A stretch of DNA of 64,000 nt, taken from contig NZ_VCJR02000004.1 in assembly GCF_009712425.2 (NCBI RefSeq), positions 1 to 64,000 on the forward strand, read 5' to 3'. Below are positions 53,229 through 62,929 of this stretch, piece after piece (position 1 is the first letter of the stretch; every line of letters starts with the position of its first letter). The position numbers and the translations under genes are program-made. Below the pieces are notes generated by a model, which did no database searches, was not told the DNA's origin, and was given only the letters and a program-made list of their open reading frames with translations. The DNA is from Aquisalinus luteolus. Its GTDB lineage: Bacteria > Pseudomonadota > Alphaproteobacteria > Caulobacterales > Parvularculaceae.

Positions 53229-54053
53229 CTAGCGTTCTACGGGTGCCGGCTGCTGCTCGATCAGGCGCCCGCCGACGCGGATCGGCTCGGCATGCACCGC
53301 CAGACCTGTCTTGTCATTGGTAACGACATACACCCCGCAGACCGTTCCCTCGCCGGAGGCGGGCTGCAGGCGATTACCCGGAAGCTTGGTGGTGAAGCGC
53401 GAGACAGGCCCGTCCTTTTCCATGCCGATGACGCTGTCATAGTCGCCGCACATGCCGGCATCACACTGGAAAGCCGTGCCGCGCGGGAAGATCTGCGTGT
53501 CGGCGGTGGGCACATGGGTGTGGGTGCCGACGACGAGGCTGACGCGGCCATCGAGATACTGGCCGAGGGAATATTTCTCCGATGAGGCCTCGGCATGCAT
53601 GTCGACGATGATGGCGTCGGCCTCGCGGCCCAGCATCAGGCCTTCCATCTCCCGCTCCAGCGCCGGCACGGGATCGTCCATCGGGTTCATGAAGCGCTGG
53701 CCGTGCAGGTGGACGACAAGCACGCTGCGTCCGTCACGCGTATCATAGAGACCGGCACCGCGCCCGGGGTTGGAGGCGGGGAAGTTCGCCGGGCGCAGCA
53801 GGCGGCGTTCGCGGTCGAACATGTCGAGGCTGTCGCGCTGGTCATAGGCGTGGTTGCCGGTGGTGATCACGTCGGCGCCGAGGTCGAAGATTTCCTCGCA
53901 GATCGCCTCGGTCACGCCGAACCCGCCGGCGGCGTTCTCTGCGTTGACGACGATGAAATCGAGGGCGAGGCGGCGGCGCAGGCGCGGCAGGTGATCGGAC
54001 AGGGCTTTCCGGCCGGACCGGCCCATCACATCACCGAAAAACGCTAGACGCAT
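53229..54053 (-). CDS. YmdB family metallophosphoesterase
   Basis: This 274-aa protein belongs to the TIGR00282/YmdB phosphoesterase family, whose members are reported to hydrolyse 2',3'-cyclic nucleotides. MRLAFFGDVMGRSGRKAL (metal ligand D8), VVNAENAAGGFGVT (about 35-48), TTGNHAYDQR (about 64-73), IIVDMHAEASSEK (about 147-159) and VGTHTHVPTAD (about 174-184) are the conserved motifs. QCDAGMCGDYDSVIGME is typical near the C-terminus. The fold is complete. The DUF885 gene diverges from it. Confidence 0.93.
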   Translation of the reverse strand: MRLAFFGDVMGRSGRKALSDHLPRLRRRLALDFIVVNAENAAGGFGVTEAICEEIFDLGADVITTGNHAYDQRDSLDMFDRERRLLRPANFPASNPGRGAGLYDTRDGRSVLVVHLHGQRFMNPMDDPVPALEREMEGLMLGREADAIIVDMHAEASSEKYSLGQYLDGRVSLVVGTHTHVPTADTQIFPRGTAFQCDAGMCGDYDSVIGMEKDGPVSRFTTKLPGNRLQPASGEGTVCGVYVVTNDKTGLAVHAEPIRVGGRLIEQQPAPVER

Positions 54054-54193
54054 GTAGTCACAATTCCTGCAGCTTGGGATGGTCCGCTTATGCGAGCGAT
54101 CAGGGGCGAACGCAAGCGCTGTGTTTGGCGCTCTGGCAAGCTTGACTTATGACCGAGGCCATACGCACGATTGCGCCCGAAGAGGAGACTTTC

Positions 54194-55969
54194 ATGCCAT
54201 CAACCCGGAAACCCCGTTCATTCGCCCTTTCCCTGAGCGCTGCTGTCGCTGCGCTGTGTGCCGCTGCGCCTGCGTTTGCGCAGGAGGCGGACGAAAGCTT
54301 CGAGGCGGTGATGGATGCCCACTGGCAATGGTATCTGGAACAGAGCCCGACCTATGCGACGATGCTGGGCGAGGATGTCGCCGGGGACGAGCTGGGCGAT
54401 CCGTCGGTTGCTGCCTATGACGCGGCTGTTGAAGACAGGAAGGAATTCTTCGCCAAGCTCGAGGCTATCGATCCGGCAACCCTTAGCGAAGACAACCAGC
54501 TGAATTACGCGCTTCTGACACAGCAGCTGGAAGACGAGATCGAGGCCGGTGACTATGCGGGCAAATACATCCTCATCTCCAATCGCGGTGGGCCGCATCT
54601 CGACATGACCGGGCTGCCTGACCTGCTGCCTTTCTTCGACGCCGATGACTATACCTCTTACGTCACGCGGCTTGGCAAGATGGATGAGTATATCGAAACG
54701 GCGACGGAGACGATCCGTACCGGGATCGAGGGTGGCTGGACCCAGCCTTGTGCCTCGATGGAGGGTTATGAAGATTCCATCAGCACCCATATCGTCGATG
54801 ATGTATCGGACAGTGTCTTCCTCGATCCTTTCGCGACGAAGCCCGCGACGATGGCGCAGGCGCGGTTCGATGAGCTGAAGGCAAAGGCAACCGGGATTGT
54901 CGAGGCGGAAATTATCCCGGCGATTGAAACGTTCGAGACCTTCTACATGGAAGAATATCAGCCGGCCTGCCGCACGATCGACGGCATTGGCTCGGTCGAA
55001 GGCGGGCAGGACTATTACGCCTATCTCGCCCGCAGCTTTACGACCACCGACGCGACGCCGGATGAAATCCACCAGACCGGCCTGTCGGAGGTCGCGCGCA
55101 TTCGCGCCGAAATGGAGAAAGTGATCGAGGAGGCAGACTTCGACGGCACGTTCGAGGAGTGGCTCACTTTCCTGCGCACCGATCCGCAATTCTATCCGAA
55201 GACCGGCGAGGAACGGATGGTTGAGGCCGCCCGCATTGCCAAGAAAATGGATGGCGAGATGCCGAAACTCTTCGCCACCCTGCCGAGCCTGCCATACGGC
55301 CTGAAGGAAATCCCCCTCGATATCGCCGAAAAGACGACCACGGCCTATTACCAGCCGGGCGCGGGCGACGGCACCCGGGCTGGCTTCTATTTCGTCAATA
55401 CGACCAAGCTCGACACGCGGCCGCTGTATGAGCTGGAGGCGCTGACCCTGCACGAGGCGGTGCCGGGTCACCATCACCAGATCGCGCTCGCCCAGCAGCT
55501 CGACATGCCGCCGTTCAGGCGCTTTACGTTCTTCACGGCGTTTGTCGAAGGCTGGGGGCTCTATGCCGAAAGCCTTGGCGAGGAAGCGGGTTTCTATGAA
55601 ACGCCGTATACGAAGTTCGGTCAGCTCTCCTACGAGATGTGGCGGGCCTGCCGCCTCGTCGTTGATACCGGCATTCACGCCAAGGGCTGGACCCGCCAGC
55701 AGGCAATCGACTTCATGGCGGAGAACTCCGCGCTGTCGATGAACAACATCACCACCGAGGTCGACCGCTACATCACCTGGCCGGGCCAGGCGCTCGCCTA
55801 CAAGACTGGTGAGTTGAAGATCACGGAATTGCGTGCGCTGGCCGAGGAAGAACTGGGCGAGGATTTCGACATCCGCCTGTTCCACGACGCCGTGCTGGAA
55901 AATGGCGGCGTGCCGCTGTCAGTGCTGGAAGATCACATCAAGGCGTGGATCGAAGAGCAGAAGGGGTAG
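54194..55969 (+). CDS. DUF885 metallopeptidase-like protein, exported
   Basis: This 591-aa protein starts at ATG 54194, with GAGGAG upstream and a signal peptide (MPSTRKPRSFALSLSAAVAALCAAAPAFA, cleavage near AFA-QE). An upstream ATG at 54149 is not needed. HEAVPGHHHQ near residue 420 is the zinc motif of the DUF885 family, distantly related to M32-type HExxH enzymes (H-E-x-x-x-x-H-H pattern). The TYATMLGEDVAGDELGDPSV-like N-terminal part and the C-terminal WPGQALAYKTGELKI are also typical. Probably a periplasmic peptidase. A lipoprotein gene starts 2 bp after the stop. Confidence 0.9.
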   Translation: MPSTRKPRSFALSLSAAVAALCAAAPAFAQEADESFEAVMDAHWQWYLEQSPTYATMLGEDVAGDELGDPSVAAYDAAVEDRKEFFAKLEAIDPATLSEDNQLNYALLTQQLEDEIEAGDYAGKYILISNRGGPHLDMTGLPDLLPFFDADDYTSYVTRLGKMDEYIETATETIRTGIEGGWTQPCASMEGYEDSISTHIVDDVSDSVFLDPFATKPATMAQARFDELKAKATGIVEAEIIPAIETFETFYMEEYQPACRTIDGIGSVEGGQDYYAYLARSFTTTDATPDEIHQTGLSEVARIRAEMEKVIEEADFDGTFEEWLTFLRTDPQFYPKTGEERMVEAARIAKKMDGEMPKLFATLPSLPYGLKEIPLDIAEKTTTAYYQPGAGDGTRAGFYFVNTTKLDTRPLYELEALTLHEAVPGHHHQIALAQQLDMPPFRRFTFFTAFVEGWGLYAESLGEEAGFYETPYTKFGQLSYEMWRACRLVVDTGIHAKGWTRQQAIDFMAENSALSMNNITTEVDRYITWPGQALAYKTGELKITELRALAEEELGEDFDIRLFHDAVLENGGVPLSVLEDHIKAWIEEQKG

Positions 55970-55971
55970 CG

Positions 55972-56541
55972 ATGTACTGCATTGGCAGGTTGTTGATTGT
56001 CTTTTTCTCTTTAGGTGCCCTGACATCGGGTTGCCTCATGAATGGCGTCAAGGAAATTAATCCGGCCAAAGCGCGTGTTTCTGAAGACAGGACCATTCTT
56101 GTTGTGGGTGTGCAGACAGAACCAGCGGATCAGCCGGGATATATTTATTTTACACAGTACGATCTGGAGAAGGGCTTTATCACAGGCAATTGCTCTTCCT
56201 GGAACCGCATTCGCGAAACAGTCGCGCCGACGAATGATACGATAATCCGTGCCTACTCTGCGCCTGCGGGCTTCTATGCAACATCCTTCAGGGAAGAAAT
56301 AGATGCAGGTACAAGGCCGGTATCACGCGAAGTAAGTCTCGCGTTCAATGCTCCAGCCGGGAGCGTCGTTTACCTTGGTGATTACATTACAACTAGCGAG
56401 GCCGGATCAGTGTCCGGACGTCGGGAGTCGAATCCTGAAAGGGCGAAAAAGGTACTGGAGCCAGAAATGGCTGCAAACATGATCACTGCAGAACCTGTCC
56501 CTATAAAGGGCGGTGTGATCGTACCGATTTGCACACCCTGA
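55972..56541 (+). CDS. Putative lipoprotein
   Basis: This 189-aa protein starts at ATG 55972, 2 bp after the DUF885 stop. It has a hydrophobic signal and a lipobox-like LTSGC near residue 21. The mature part contains no family I recognise; it has EPADQPGYIYFTQYDLEKG and a beta-rich Gly/Ala segment (AFNAPAGSVVYLGDYI), which recalls small envelope proteins that interact with an ordered partner. It likely shares the DUF885 transcript. The codon use seems less GC-rich than the neighbours. Confidence 0.75.
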   Translation: MYCIGRLLIVFFSLGALTSGCLMNGVKEINPAKARVSEDRTILVVGVQTEPADQPGYIYFTQYDLEKGFITGNCSSWNRIRETVAPTNDTIIRAYSAPAGFYATSFREEIDAGTRPVSREVSLAFNAPAGSVVYLGDYITTSEAGSVSGRRESNPERAKKVLEPEMAANMITAEPVPIKGGVIVPICTP

Positions 56542-56544
56542 ATT

Positions 56545-57138
56545 CTACCGCACCTTGATCGCTTCGCGTTCCGTCACGATCCAGTCGAGCGGCTGGTCGT
56601 GGCGGTCGACGGGAAATTTCTCCATCTCCTGATCGGCATAGGCATAGCCAACGGCGAGGACATTCCGTTCACGGCGCAATTGCTGCAGCGTGCGGTCATA
56701 ATAACCGCCGCCCATGCCGAGACGCCCGCCATCGCGGCGGAAGGCCAGCAAGGGCACGATCAACAGGTCCGGATGACACACGGGCGCAGTGGCAGCGGGG
56801 GCCATAATGCCATAGGGCCCTTTTTCCAGCGGCATTTCCGGCGTGTAGGCACGAAAGATCAGCGGCTTGTTGGTATTGGCGACTACGGGCAGGCAGACGG
56901 TCTTGCCCTCTGTCTGCAATTCCTCGACCAGCGGCCAGGTATGAAGCTCCGTGCCCGCAGGATAATAGACGGCGATGCACTTGCGATTGGCGAAGGGAAC
57001 GGAAGCGATGAAATGGGTTGCGGCCTGGCGGGCGGCGTGGGGGCGGCGGAGATGGGCATCCTCTCGCGCCTTTTTCGCGTTCAGGCGATAGATGTCCTTT
57101 CCAAACGGGTCCGGCAGAAAGTCAGTCAGCTTCGGCAT
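56545..57138 (-). CDS. fau: 5-formyltetrahydrofolate cyclo-ligase
   Basis: This 197-aa enzyme converts 5-formyl-THF to 5,10-methenyl-THF with ATP and recycles folate. The C-terminal RLGMGGGYYDRTL (about 140-152) is the family signature and GPYGIMAP (about 107-114) is also conserved. HLRRPHAARQAATHF near the N-terminus is the nucleotide-binding helix. It follows zapA and the 6S RNA candidate on the same strand, the arrangement known from many proteobacteria (ygfA after ssrS). Confidence 0.95.
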   Translation of the reverse strand: MPKLTDFLPDPFGKDIYRLNAKKAREDAHLRRPHAARQAATHFIASVPFANRKCIAVYYPAGTELHTWPLVEELQTEGKTVCLPVVANTNKPLIFRAYTPEMPLEKGPYGIMAPAATAPVCHPDLLIVPLLAFRRDGGRLGMGGGYYDRTLQQLRRERNVLAVGYAYADQEMEKFPVDRHDQPLDWIVTEREAIKVR

Positions 57139-57146
57139 TGGTCCCC

Positions 57147-57262
57147 GCAGAAATAAAGTGCCGCCCTGGCCGTTGGATTTGCGTTCGCCCTGGACCCGAT
57201 GGACCAGGTGGGCGCCGCGTGCACCGGACCACGGCCCGGGCAGAGGTAGCTCCCATTTGAGA
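57147..57262 (-). ncRNA. ssrS: 6S RNA candidate
   Basis: The zapA-fau gap is the known site of 6S RNA in many alpha- and gammaproteobacteria. On the minus strand a CTCTG near the start (about 57245) begins a long closing stem: CTGCCCGGGCCGT-GG pairs with CCAACGGCCAGGGCGG with one mismatch and a bulge. Between them is an open central region and an apical hairpin with CCTGG and CCAGG arms. This fits the 6S architecture of a rod with a central bubble that mimics an open promoter. Ends are approximate; the gene could extend up to about 57300. It is shorter than the E. coli molecule. Confidence 0.55.
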
Positions 57263-57314
57263 ATTTAAGGCCCCGGGGAAAGTATCCTGACGGGCCGGGC
57301 AGCGATCTCGATAT

Positions 57315-57647
57315 CTAGGCGCTTGTCGAGGGTTCTTCAAGCCTCTCGGCGATTTCGTGAACACGGTCGGTCACAGACTTGATGATCTCGGCCGCGCCCT
57401 TTTCGCTGGTCAGGCCGGATTCATCCTCCAGGTCGCGGATCAGCAATTGCGCCTCTTTCAGTTCGTCGCAGACGGTCAGACCGGCGAGCAGCATGAGGCG
57501 GGAATCGGCGATATTGCCGATCTGGGCGGCGAGGCGACTGACATGCCCGTCGAAATAATTGGCCAGTTCCTTCAGCCGGTCTTCCTGGCCGTCATCGCAG
57601 GTGACATTGTAGTTCTGGCCATTGATCGAGATCGTCACCTGTCCCAT
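57315..57647 (-). CDS. zapA: Cell division protein ZapA
   Basis: This 110-aa protein stabilises the FtsZ ring. MGQVTISINGQNYNVTCDDGQEDRLKELANYFD (about 1-33) is the conserved ZapA head, and ADSRLMLLAGLTVCDELKEAQ (about 47-67) the coiled coil start. Its ATG overlaps the stop of the preceding small gene (TAATG), so the two are co-translated. The 6S RNA candidate and fau follow. Confidence 0.93.
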   Translation of the reverse strand: MGQVTISINGQNYNVTCDDGQEDRLKELANYFDGHVSRLAAQIGNIADSRLMLLAGLTVCDELKEAQLLIRDLEDESGLTSEKGAAEIIKSVTDRVHEIAERLEEPSTSA

Positions 57648-57928
57648 TAATCGTCCTCTTCGGGGTCACTGTTACTGTCACTGGTCGTGTCGTCGGCGCT
57701 AACCTTCTGGCTCTCGTCCTCATCGAGGAGGGAGCGCAGATCGTCGATAACCGAGGCAAGGTCGAGCGCCGCCTTGCCGGCATATTTCTGGGCCGACCCC
57801 GCCTGGTCGCGCATATTCGACAGCGTTTCCGTCTGGTCGGCGAGGGTCAGGGAACGGCGTTCTACCTTGGCGCTCAGATCATCGAGCGCCACTTTCAGAT
57901 CGCGAACTGAACTTTCCAGTGTGGCCAT
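57647..57928 (-). CDS. Small coiled-coil protein upstream of zapA (DUF4164-like)
   Basis: This 93-aa acidic protein consists of heptad-like helices (about 4-70: LESSVRDLKVALDDLSAKVERR and LASVIDDLRSLLDE) and a Ser/Asp/Glu-rich tail of about 20 residues. It resembles the small DUF4164 proteins that precede zapA in other alphaproteobacteria. A role with ZapA at the division ring is inferred from the TAATG overlap and its coiled-coil nature, which recalls ZapB. Confidence 0.8.
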   Translation of the reverse strand: MATLESSVRDLKVALDDLSAKVERRSLTLADQTETLSNMRDQAGSAQKYAGKAALDLASVIDDLRSLLDEDESQKVSADDTTSDSNSDPEEDD

Positions 57929-57996
57929 GGGCAGAACCTCTTGTTTTAAGAGACCTTATCTGTCCGGCACCGCTCCTGTCCAGCACTGAACTCTGA

Positions 57997-58036
57997 CACC
58001 GCTAACAATCGATTTCGGAGTAGTTTAGCGCTAACA
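57997..58036. promoter_or_regulatory. Two GCTAACA operator half-palindromes before tkt
   Basis: TAGCGCTAACA at 58026-58036 and a weaker CACCGCTAACA at 57997-58007 stand about 100 bp before the tkt GTG. Exactly the same 11-mer occurs twice before fda. The motif fits the CG-centred palindromes bound by LacI-family sugar regulators (TGTTAGCGCTAACA type), with the right half perfect. Confidence 0.5.
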
Positions 58037-58128
58037 TCAGGGTTGAAAATTCGCCCAGTCAGGTGCAAGAGAAGCGGCATCAGACAAGCTGACCTTCAAG
58101 GCCCGCCACATAGAGAGGGGACCCATCC

Positions 58129-60120
58129 GTGACCGACTTTTCTCCCGAACTGCAAAAACGCATGTCCGCCGCCATCGCCACCCTGTCGATGGATGCCGTA
58201 GAACAGGCCAATTCCGGTCACCCGGGCATGCCGATGGGTATGGCGGATGTCGCCACGACACTGTTCACCCGCTTTTTGAAGTTCGACGCGACGGCCCCCG
58301 ACTGGCCGGACCGCGACCGCTTCGTCCTGTCCGCCGGGCACGGCTCGATGCTGATCTACTCGCTCAGCTATCTGAACGGCTATCCGGGCATGACCATTGA
58401 TGACCTGAAGAATTTCCGCCAGCTCGGCTCCAAAACCGCCGGCCACCCGGAATATGGCCACGTGCCGGGCGTCGAGACCACAACGGGTCCGCTCGGCCAG
58501 GGCTTCGGCAACGCCGTCGGCATGGCGATCGCAGAGGCACACTGTCGCGCGCGCTATGGCGAGGATATCTGCAACCACTACACCTACACCATCGCCGGCG
58601 ATGGCTGCCTGATGGAAGGCATCAGCCAGGAGGCCCTGTCGCTTGCCGGTCACCTGAAACTGAACAAGCTGATCGTCTTGTGGGATGACAACAACATCAC
58701 CATCGACGGCGCGGTCTCCATGGCCGACTCGACCGACCAGTTGAAGCGTTTCGAGGCGTCGGGCTGGGACGTCACCCGCGTCGACGGCCACGACATGGAT
58801 GCCGTCGCGAAAGCCATAGAGGCCGCGCAGAAATCCGACAAGCCGTCATTGATCGCCTGCAAGACCGTCATTGGCAAGGGCGCCAACAAGAAAGCCGGCA
58901 CCAAATCCGCTCACGGTGCACCGCTGGGCGCCGAGGAAATCGAGTTTGCCCGCAAGAGCCTCGACTGGGCCCACGAGCCGTTCGACATTCCCTCCGACGT
59001 GTTCGACGCCTGGCAGCAGAACGGCAAGAAGGGCGCTGCCGCCCGTGGCGAGTGGGACGCGCGTATGGCGAAGTCCGACAAGGCCGCGGAGTACAAGAAA
59101 GCGCTCGCCGGCGATGTGAAGGACGATCTGCGAAGCGCAATCTCGCAATACGTCTCCGGCCTGATCGCAGAGCCGAAGAAAGTCGCCACTCGCAAGGCGT
59201 CAGAAATGGCGCTGGAAGTCATCAACGAGGCAATCCCGTTCACCCTCGGCGGTTCTGCCGACCTGACCGGCTCGAACAACACCAAGACCTCGCAGACGGT
59301 GGCCCTGACGGCGGAAGACCCGACCGGCCGCTATGTCCATTACGGCATCCGCGAGCACGGCATGGCCGCGATGATGAACGGCATGGCGCTGCATGGCGGG
59401 GTGATCCCGTATTCAGGTGGCTTCCTGATCTTCTCTGACTATTGCCGTCCATCCCTGCGCCTTGCCGCGCTGATGGGTATCCGCGTCATTCACGTGCTGA
59501 CCCATGACTCCATCGGCCTTGGCGAAGACGGCCCGACCCACCAGCCCGTCGAGCACATGTCCGCGCTGCGAGCGATCCCGAACTTCTACATGTTCCGCCC
59601 CTGCGACGTGGTCGAAACGGCGGAATGCTGGGAAGTCGCGCTGAACATGACCGACAAGCCGAGCGGCCTGGCTCTCACCCGTCAGGGCCTGACCCAGCTG
59701 CGCACCGAGATGGCCGAAGGCAATCCCTGCGAGAAGGGTGGCTATATCCTGTCCGGCGGCAAGAAGCGCGACATCACGCTGATTGCGTCCGGCTCCGAGG
59801 TCGAACTGGCGATGGAGGCGAAAGCCGAGCTGGAAAAGGATGGCGTCACCGCCGCCGTCGTCTCCGTGCCGTGTCTCGACCTGTTCATGGACCAGGATGA
59901 GTCCTATATAGCAGACGTATTGGGGGATGGTCCCCGCGTGGTTGCCGAGGCCGGCATCCAGCAGAGCTGGGACCGCATCATCTATACCGCAGGCAAGGGC
60001 AAGGGTGCCTTTGTCGGCATGACCGGCTTTGGCGCCAGCGGCAAGGGCGAGGAGTTGTTCGAGCATTTCGGCATCACAAGCGCCGCCATCGCCGCCAAGG
60101 CAAAAGAATTATTGTCGTAA
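58129..60120 (+). CDS. tkt: Transketolase
   Basis: This 663-aa thiamine-diphosphate enzyme transfers two-carbon units in the pentose phosphate pathway. It starts at GTG 58129 with AGAGAGGGGA upstream. [13 protein letters not shown] (about 27-39), [10 protein letters not shown] (about 70-79), [13 protein letters not shown] (about 157-169, ThDP signature) and DDNNITIDG (about 187-195) are conserved. The Pyr domain carries the [18 protein letters not shown] and [18 protein letters not shown] segments. It starts the tkt-gap-lipoprotein-pgk gene row. Confidence 0.97.
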   Translation: MTDFSPELQKRMSAAIATLSMDAVEQANSGHPGMPMGMADVATTLFTRFLKFDATAPDWPDRDRFVLSAGHGSMLIYSLSYLNGYPGMTIDDLKNFRQLGSKTAGHPEYGHVPGVETTTGPLGQGFGNAVGMAIAEAHCRARYGEDICNHYTYTIAGDGCLMEGISQEALSLAGHLKLNKLIVLWDDNNITIDGAVSMADSTDQLKRFEASGWDVTRVDGHDMDAVAKAIEAAQKSDKPSLIACKTVIGKGANKKAGTKSAHGAPLGAEEIEFARKSLDWAHEPFDIPSDVFDAWQQNGKKGAAARGEWDARMAKSDKAAEYKKALAGDVKDDLRSAISQYVSGLIAEPKKVATRKASEMALEVINEAIPFTLGGSADLTGSNNTKTSQTVALTAEDPTGRYVHYGIREHGMAAMMNGMALHGGVIPYSGGFLIFSDYCRPSLRLAALMGIRVIHVLTHDSIGLGEDGPTHQPVEHMSALRAIPNFYMFRPCDVVETAECWEVALNMTDKPSGLALTRQGLTQLRTEMAEGNPCEKGGYILSGGKKRDITLIASGSEVELAMEAKAELEKDGVTAAVVSVPCLDLFMDQDESYIADVLGDGPRVVAEAGIQQSWDRIIYTAGKGKGAFVGMTGFGASGKGEELFEHFGITSAAIAAKAKELLS

Positions 60121-60131
60121 GGAGAGACAGA

Positions 60132-61139
60132 ATGACACTTCGTGTAGCCATCAATGGCTTCGGCCGTATCGGGCGCCTCGCACTGCGCTCCATGATCGAG
60201 AACAAGCGCGAGGGCATCGAGGTCGTCGCGATCAACGACCTTGGCCCTGTCGAGACCAATGCCCACCTGCTGCGCTATGACTCCGTACACGGCGTCTTCC
60301 CGTATGAGGTGAAGACCACCGAAGACACGATCGACGCCGGCACCGGCCCGATCAAGGTGCTGTCCGAGCGCAACCCGGCCGACCTGCCATGGGGTGAGAT
60401 GGGCGTCGACATCGTGTTTGAATGCACCGGCATCTTCACTGCCCGCGAAAAGGCCATGATGCACCTGGAAGCGGGCGCCAAGCGCGTGCTCGTCTCCGCA
60501 CCGGCCTCCGGCGCGGACAAGACCATCGTCTACGGCGTCAACCACAACGTCCTGACCGAGACTGACATGATCGTCTCCAACGCATCGTGCACGACCAACT
60601 GCCTTGCACCGATCGCCAAGGTGCTGCACGACACGGTCGGCATCGAGCGCGGTTACATGACGACGATCCACTCTTACACCGGCGACCAGCCGACGCTGGA
60701 TACCATGCACAAGGACCTCTATCGCGCCCGCGCTGCCGGCCTGTCGATGATCCCGACCTCGACCGGTGCCGCGAAAGCCGTCGGCCTCGTCCTGCCGGAC
60801 CTGAACGGCAAGCTCGACGGTTCCTCGATCCGCGTTCCGACCCCGAACGTTTCTGTCGTCGACCTTGTCTGCACGCCGAAGCGCGATACGACCGTCGAAG
60901 AGGTCAACGCCGCGATGAAGGAAGCGTCCGAAGGCGCGATGAAGGGCATCCTTGGCTATACCGAGGCACCGCTGGTCTCGTCCGACTTCAACCACAACCC
61001 GCATTCCTCGACCTTCGCTGCCCCGCAGACGCAGATCCTGGAAGGCAAGCTCGTCCGTGTGCTGAGCTGGTACGATAATGAGTGGGGCTTCTCCACCCGC
61101 ATGACCGATACCGCCCTCGCCATGGCGAAGTTCCTGTAG
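60132..61139 (+). CDS. gap: Glyceraldehyde-3-phosphate dehydrogenase, type I
   Basis: This 335-aa enzyme oxidises glyceraldehyde 3-phosphate to 1,3-bisphosphoglycerate. [10 protein letters not shown] (about 7-16) binds NAD. The catalytic cysteine is C153 in [12 protein letters not shown]. The Asp in VVAINDL (about 31-37) favours NAD over [15 protein letters not shown] (about 180-190) and [12 protein letters not shown] near the C-terminus are also typical. The ATG lies 11 bp after the tkt stop with GGAGAG, so they share one transcript. Confidence 0.97.
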   Translation: MTLRVAINGFGRIGRLALRSMIENKREGIEVVAINDLGPVETNAHLLRYDSVHGVFPYEVKTTEDTIDAGTGPIKVLSERNPADLPWGEMGVDIVFECTGIFTAREKAMMHLEAGAKRVLVSAPASGADKTIVYGVNHNVLTETDMIVSNASCTTNCLAPIAKVLHDTVGIERGYMTTIHSYTGDQPTLDTMHKDLYRARAAGLSMIPTSTGAAKAVGLVLPDLNGKLDGSSIRVPTPNVSVVDLVCTPKRDTTVEEVNAAMKEASEGAMKGILGYTEAPLVSSDFNHNPHSSTFAAPQTQILEGKLVRVLSWYDNEWGFSTRMTDTALAMAKFL

Positions 61140-61146
61140 GAACCAT

Positions 61147-61587
61147 ATGAAACGCATCCTCCCCTTCATCCTTCTGGCCTTGGCCGCCTGTGGCGGAGGG
61201 GAGGAGCCTTCTTCTGATCAACTACCTGATCCTGCTGCCGACCCTGCCGCTGGCGGTATCCGCCCGGCGGATGGCGTCTATCCGTTCCAGGGGCTCTGGG
61301 CGAACGACTTCACCGATTGCTCGCTTGCGCCCGGCACCTCGGACGCAGCGCCGCTGCAGATCGAGGGGCGCACCATCACCGGCCTCGAAAACACCTGCTA
61401 CATGTTCGAGCTCTCTGCCATCGACGATCAGATGAGCCGCTACGAAGCAGGCCTGCGCTGCACCGGCGAGGGCGATCCCTATGAGGAAGTCGTCGAGATA
61501 GAGGTCAATGGCGACACGATGACGAAGATCTCCCCGCAGGGAACTGTCACCTGGACCCGGTGTCCGGTTGATGATGCTGGCCAGTAA
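61147..61587 (+). CDS. Putative lipoprotein between gap and pgk
   Basis: This 146-aa protein starts 7 bp after the gap stop. MKRILPFILLALAACGGG is a signal with lipobox LAAC (C15), followed by an acidic Ser/Pro/Asp linker. The mature part (about 40-146) has four cysteines (DCSLAPG, NTCYMFEL, RCTGEGD, TRCPVDD) and no family that I recognise. A secreted lipoprotein in a glycolysis transcript is unexpected; it may be a passenger or an envelope sensor. Its composition is similar to the neighbours. Confidence 0.85.
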   Translation: MKRILPFILLALAACGGGEEPSSDQLPDPAADPAAGGIRPADGVYPFQGLWANDFTDCSLAPGTSDAAPLQIEGRTITGLENTCYMFELSAIDDQMSRYEAGLRCTGEGDPYEEVVEIEVNGDTMTKISPQGTVTWTRCPVDDAGQ

Positions 61588-61686
61588 GCCGACGTCGTAC
61601 CTTTTGCAGCCCTTTCCTTCCGCCTACACGCGGTCTACACCAGTGCCAACGCCCCTTAACCGATCCCGATCAATGGAGACGCGACC

Positions 61687-62883
61687 ATGAGCTACAAGAC
61701 CATCAGTGATTTCAAGGAACTTGCCGGCAAGCGCGTCCTTGTCCGGGTCGATTTCAATGTGCCGATGAACGACAAGGGCGGGATCACCGATGTTACGCGC
61801 ATCGAACGGGCCCTGCCGACGATCCGTGCCCTGATCGACCGCAGCGCCAAGGTCGTGCTGCTGTCCCATTTCGGCCGCCCTAAAGGCGAGCGGGTCAAGT
61901 CCATGTCGCTGGAGCCGGTTGCCAAGAAGCTGCAAGAAATCATGCGCGAGCGTGTCTATTTCGGCGCCGACTGCATCGGCAGCGAAGCCAAGGCCGCTGT
62001 CTCCGCCGCCGGGGCAGGCGATATCGTGGTGCTGGAAAACACCCGCTTTCACAAGGGCGAGGAAGCCAACGATCCGGACTTCGTCAAGGCGCTGGCCGAA
62101 AATGGCGATCTCTATGTAAACGATGCCTTTTCCGCCGCACACCGCGCCCATGCCTCGACCGAGGGGCTGGCGCATCTGCTGCCGTCCGCCGCTGGCAAGG
62201 CAATGGAAAAAGAACTCGATTACCTGACCCAGGCGCTGGCCGCGCCAACCCCGCCGATGATGGCCGTCGTCGGTGGCGCGAAGGTCTCCACCAAGCTCGA
62301 CGTGCTGACCAACCTGATCGACAAGGCGCAATATGTCGTCGTCGGCGGCGGCATGGCCAACACGTTCCTGCTCGCCATGGGCATGGATGTCGGCAAGTCG
62401 CTGGCAGAGCCGGACCTCGTCGGTACGGCGAAGGAGATCATGTCAAAGGCGGGCAATTCCGGTTGCGAGATCATCCTGCCGAAGGATGTCGTGGTCGCGA
62501 AGGAGTTCAAGGCCGGCGCGAAATCGGAAGTGAAAGCGGCCGATAGTGTTGCGGCTGACGAGATGGTCCTCGACCTCGGGCCGGACAGTGTCGATCACAT
62601 CGCCGAAATCCTCGAGAAGTGTAAGACGCTGGTCTGGAACGGTCCGCTCGGCGCGTTCGAGACCGAGCCGTTCCATGTCGCGACGGTCGAAGCGTCCAAA
62701 TTCGCGGCGAAGCTGGCGAAAGAAGGCAAGCTCGTCGCCGTCGCCGGCGGCGGGGACACGGTCTCCGCGCTGAACATGGCGGGCGTCGTCGATGACTTCA
62801 CTTATGTCTCGACCGCTGGCGGCGCATTCCTGGAATGGATGGAAGGCAAGGTCCTGCCGGGCGTCAAGGCGCTTGAGGCCTGA
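61687..62883 (+). CDS. pgk: Phosphoglycerate kinase
   Basis: This 398-aa enzyme makes ATP and 3-phosphoglycerate from 1,3-bisphosphoglycerate. GKRVLVRVDFNVPM (about 14-27) is the PGK signature, LLSHFGRPKGE (about 58-68) binds substrate, and VNDAFSAAHRAHAST (about 144-158) and VVGGAKVSTKLDVL (about 195-208) are conserved. The C-terminal GGGDTVSAL and STAGGAFLEWMEGK bind nucleotide. A 99-bp gap separates it from the lipoprotein gene; GGAGACGCGACC precedes the ATG. Confidence 0.97.
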   Translation: MSYKTISDFKELAGKRVLVRVDFNVPMNDKGGITDVTRIERALPTIRALIDRSAKVVLLSHFGRPKGERVKSMSLEPVAKKLQEIMRERVYFGADCIGSEAKAAVSAAGAGDIVVLENTRFHKGEEANDPDFVKALAENGDLYVNDAFSAAHRAHASTEGLAHLLPSAAGKAMEKELDYLTQALAAPTPPMMAVVGGAKVSTKLDVLTNLIDKAQYVVVGGGMANTFLLAMGMDVGKSLAEPDLVGTAKEIMSKAGNSGCEIILPKDVVVAKEFKAGAKSEVKAADSVAADEMVLDLGPDSVDHIAEILEKCKTLVWNGPLGAFETEPFHVATVEASKFAAKLAKEGKLVAVAGGGDTVSALNMAGVVDDFTYVSTAGGAFLEWMEGKVLPGVKALEA

Positions 62884-62929
62884 GCCTGCGCCCAACCCCC
62901 TGACGCTCCGTAAGCCAATAATCTCACTA

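Noticed and set aside
54218-55885. Minus-strand open frame of 555 codons opposite the DUF885 gene
   Set aside because: The DUF885 frame has a signal peptide and zinc motif; the antisense frame has none and is a codon-bias artefact.
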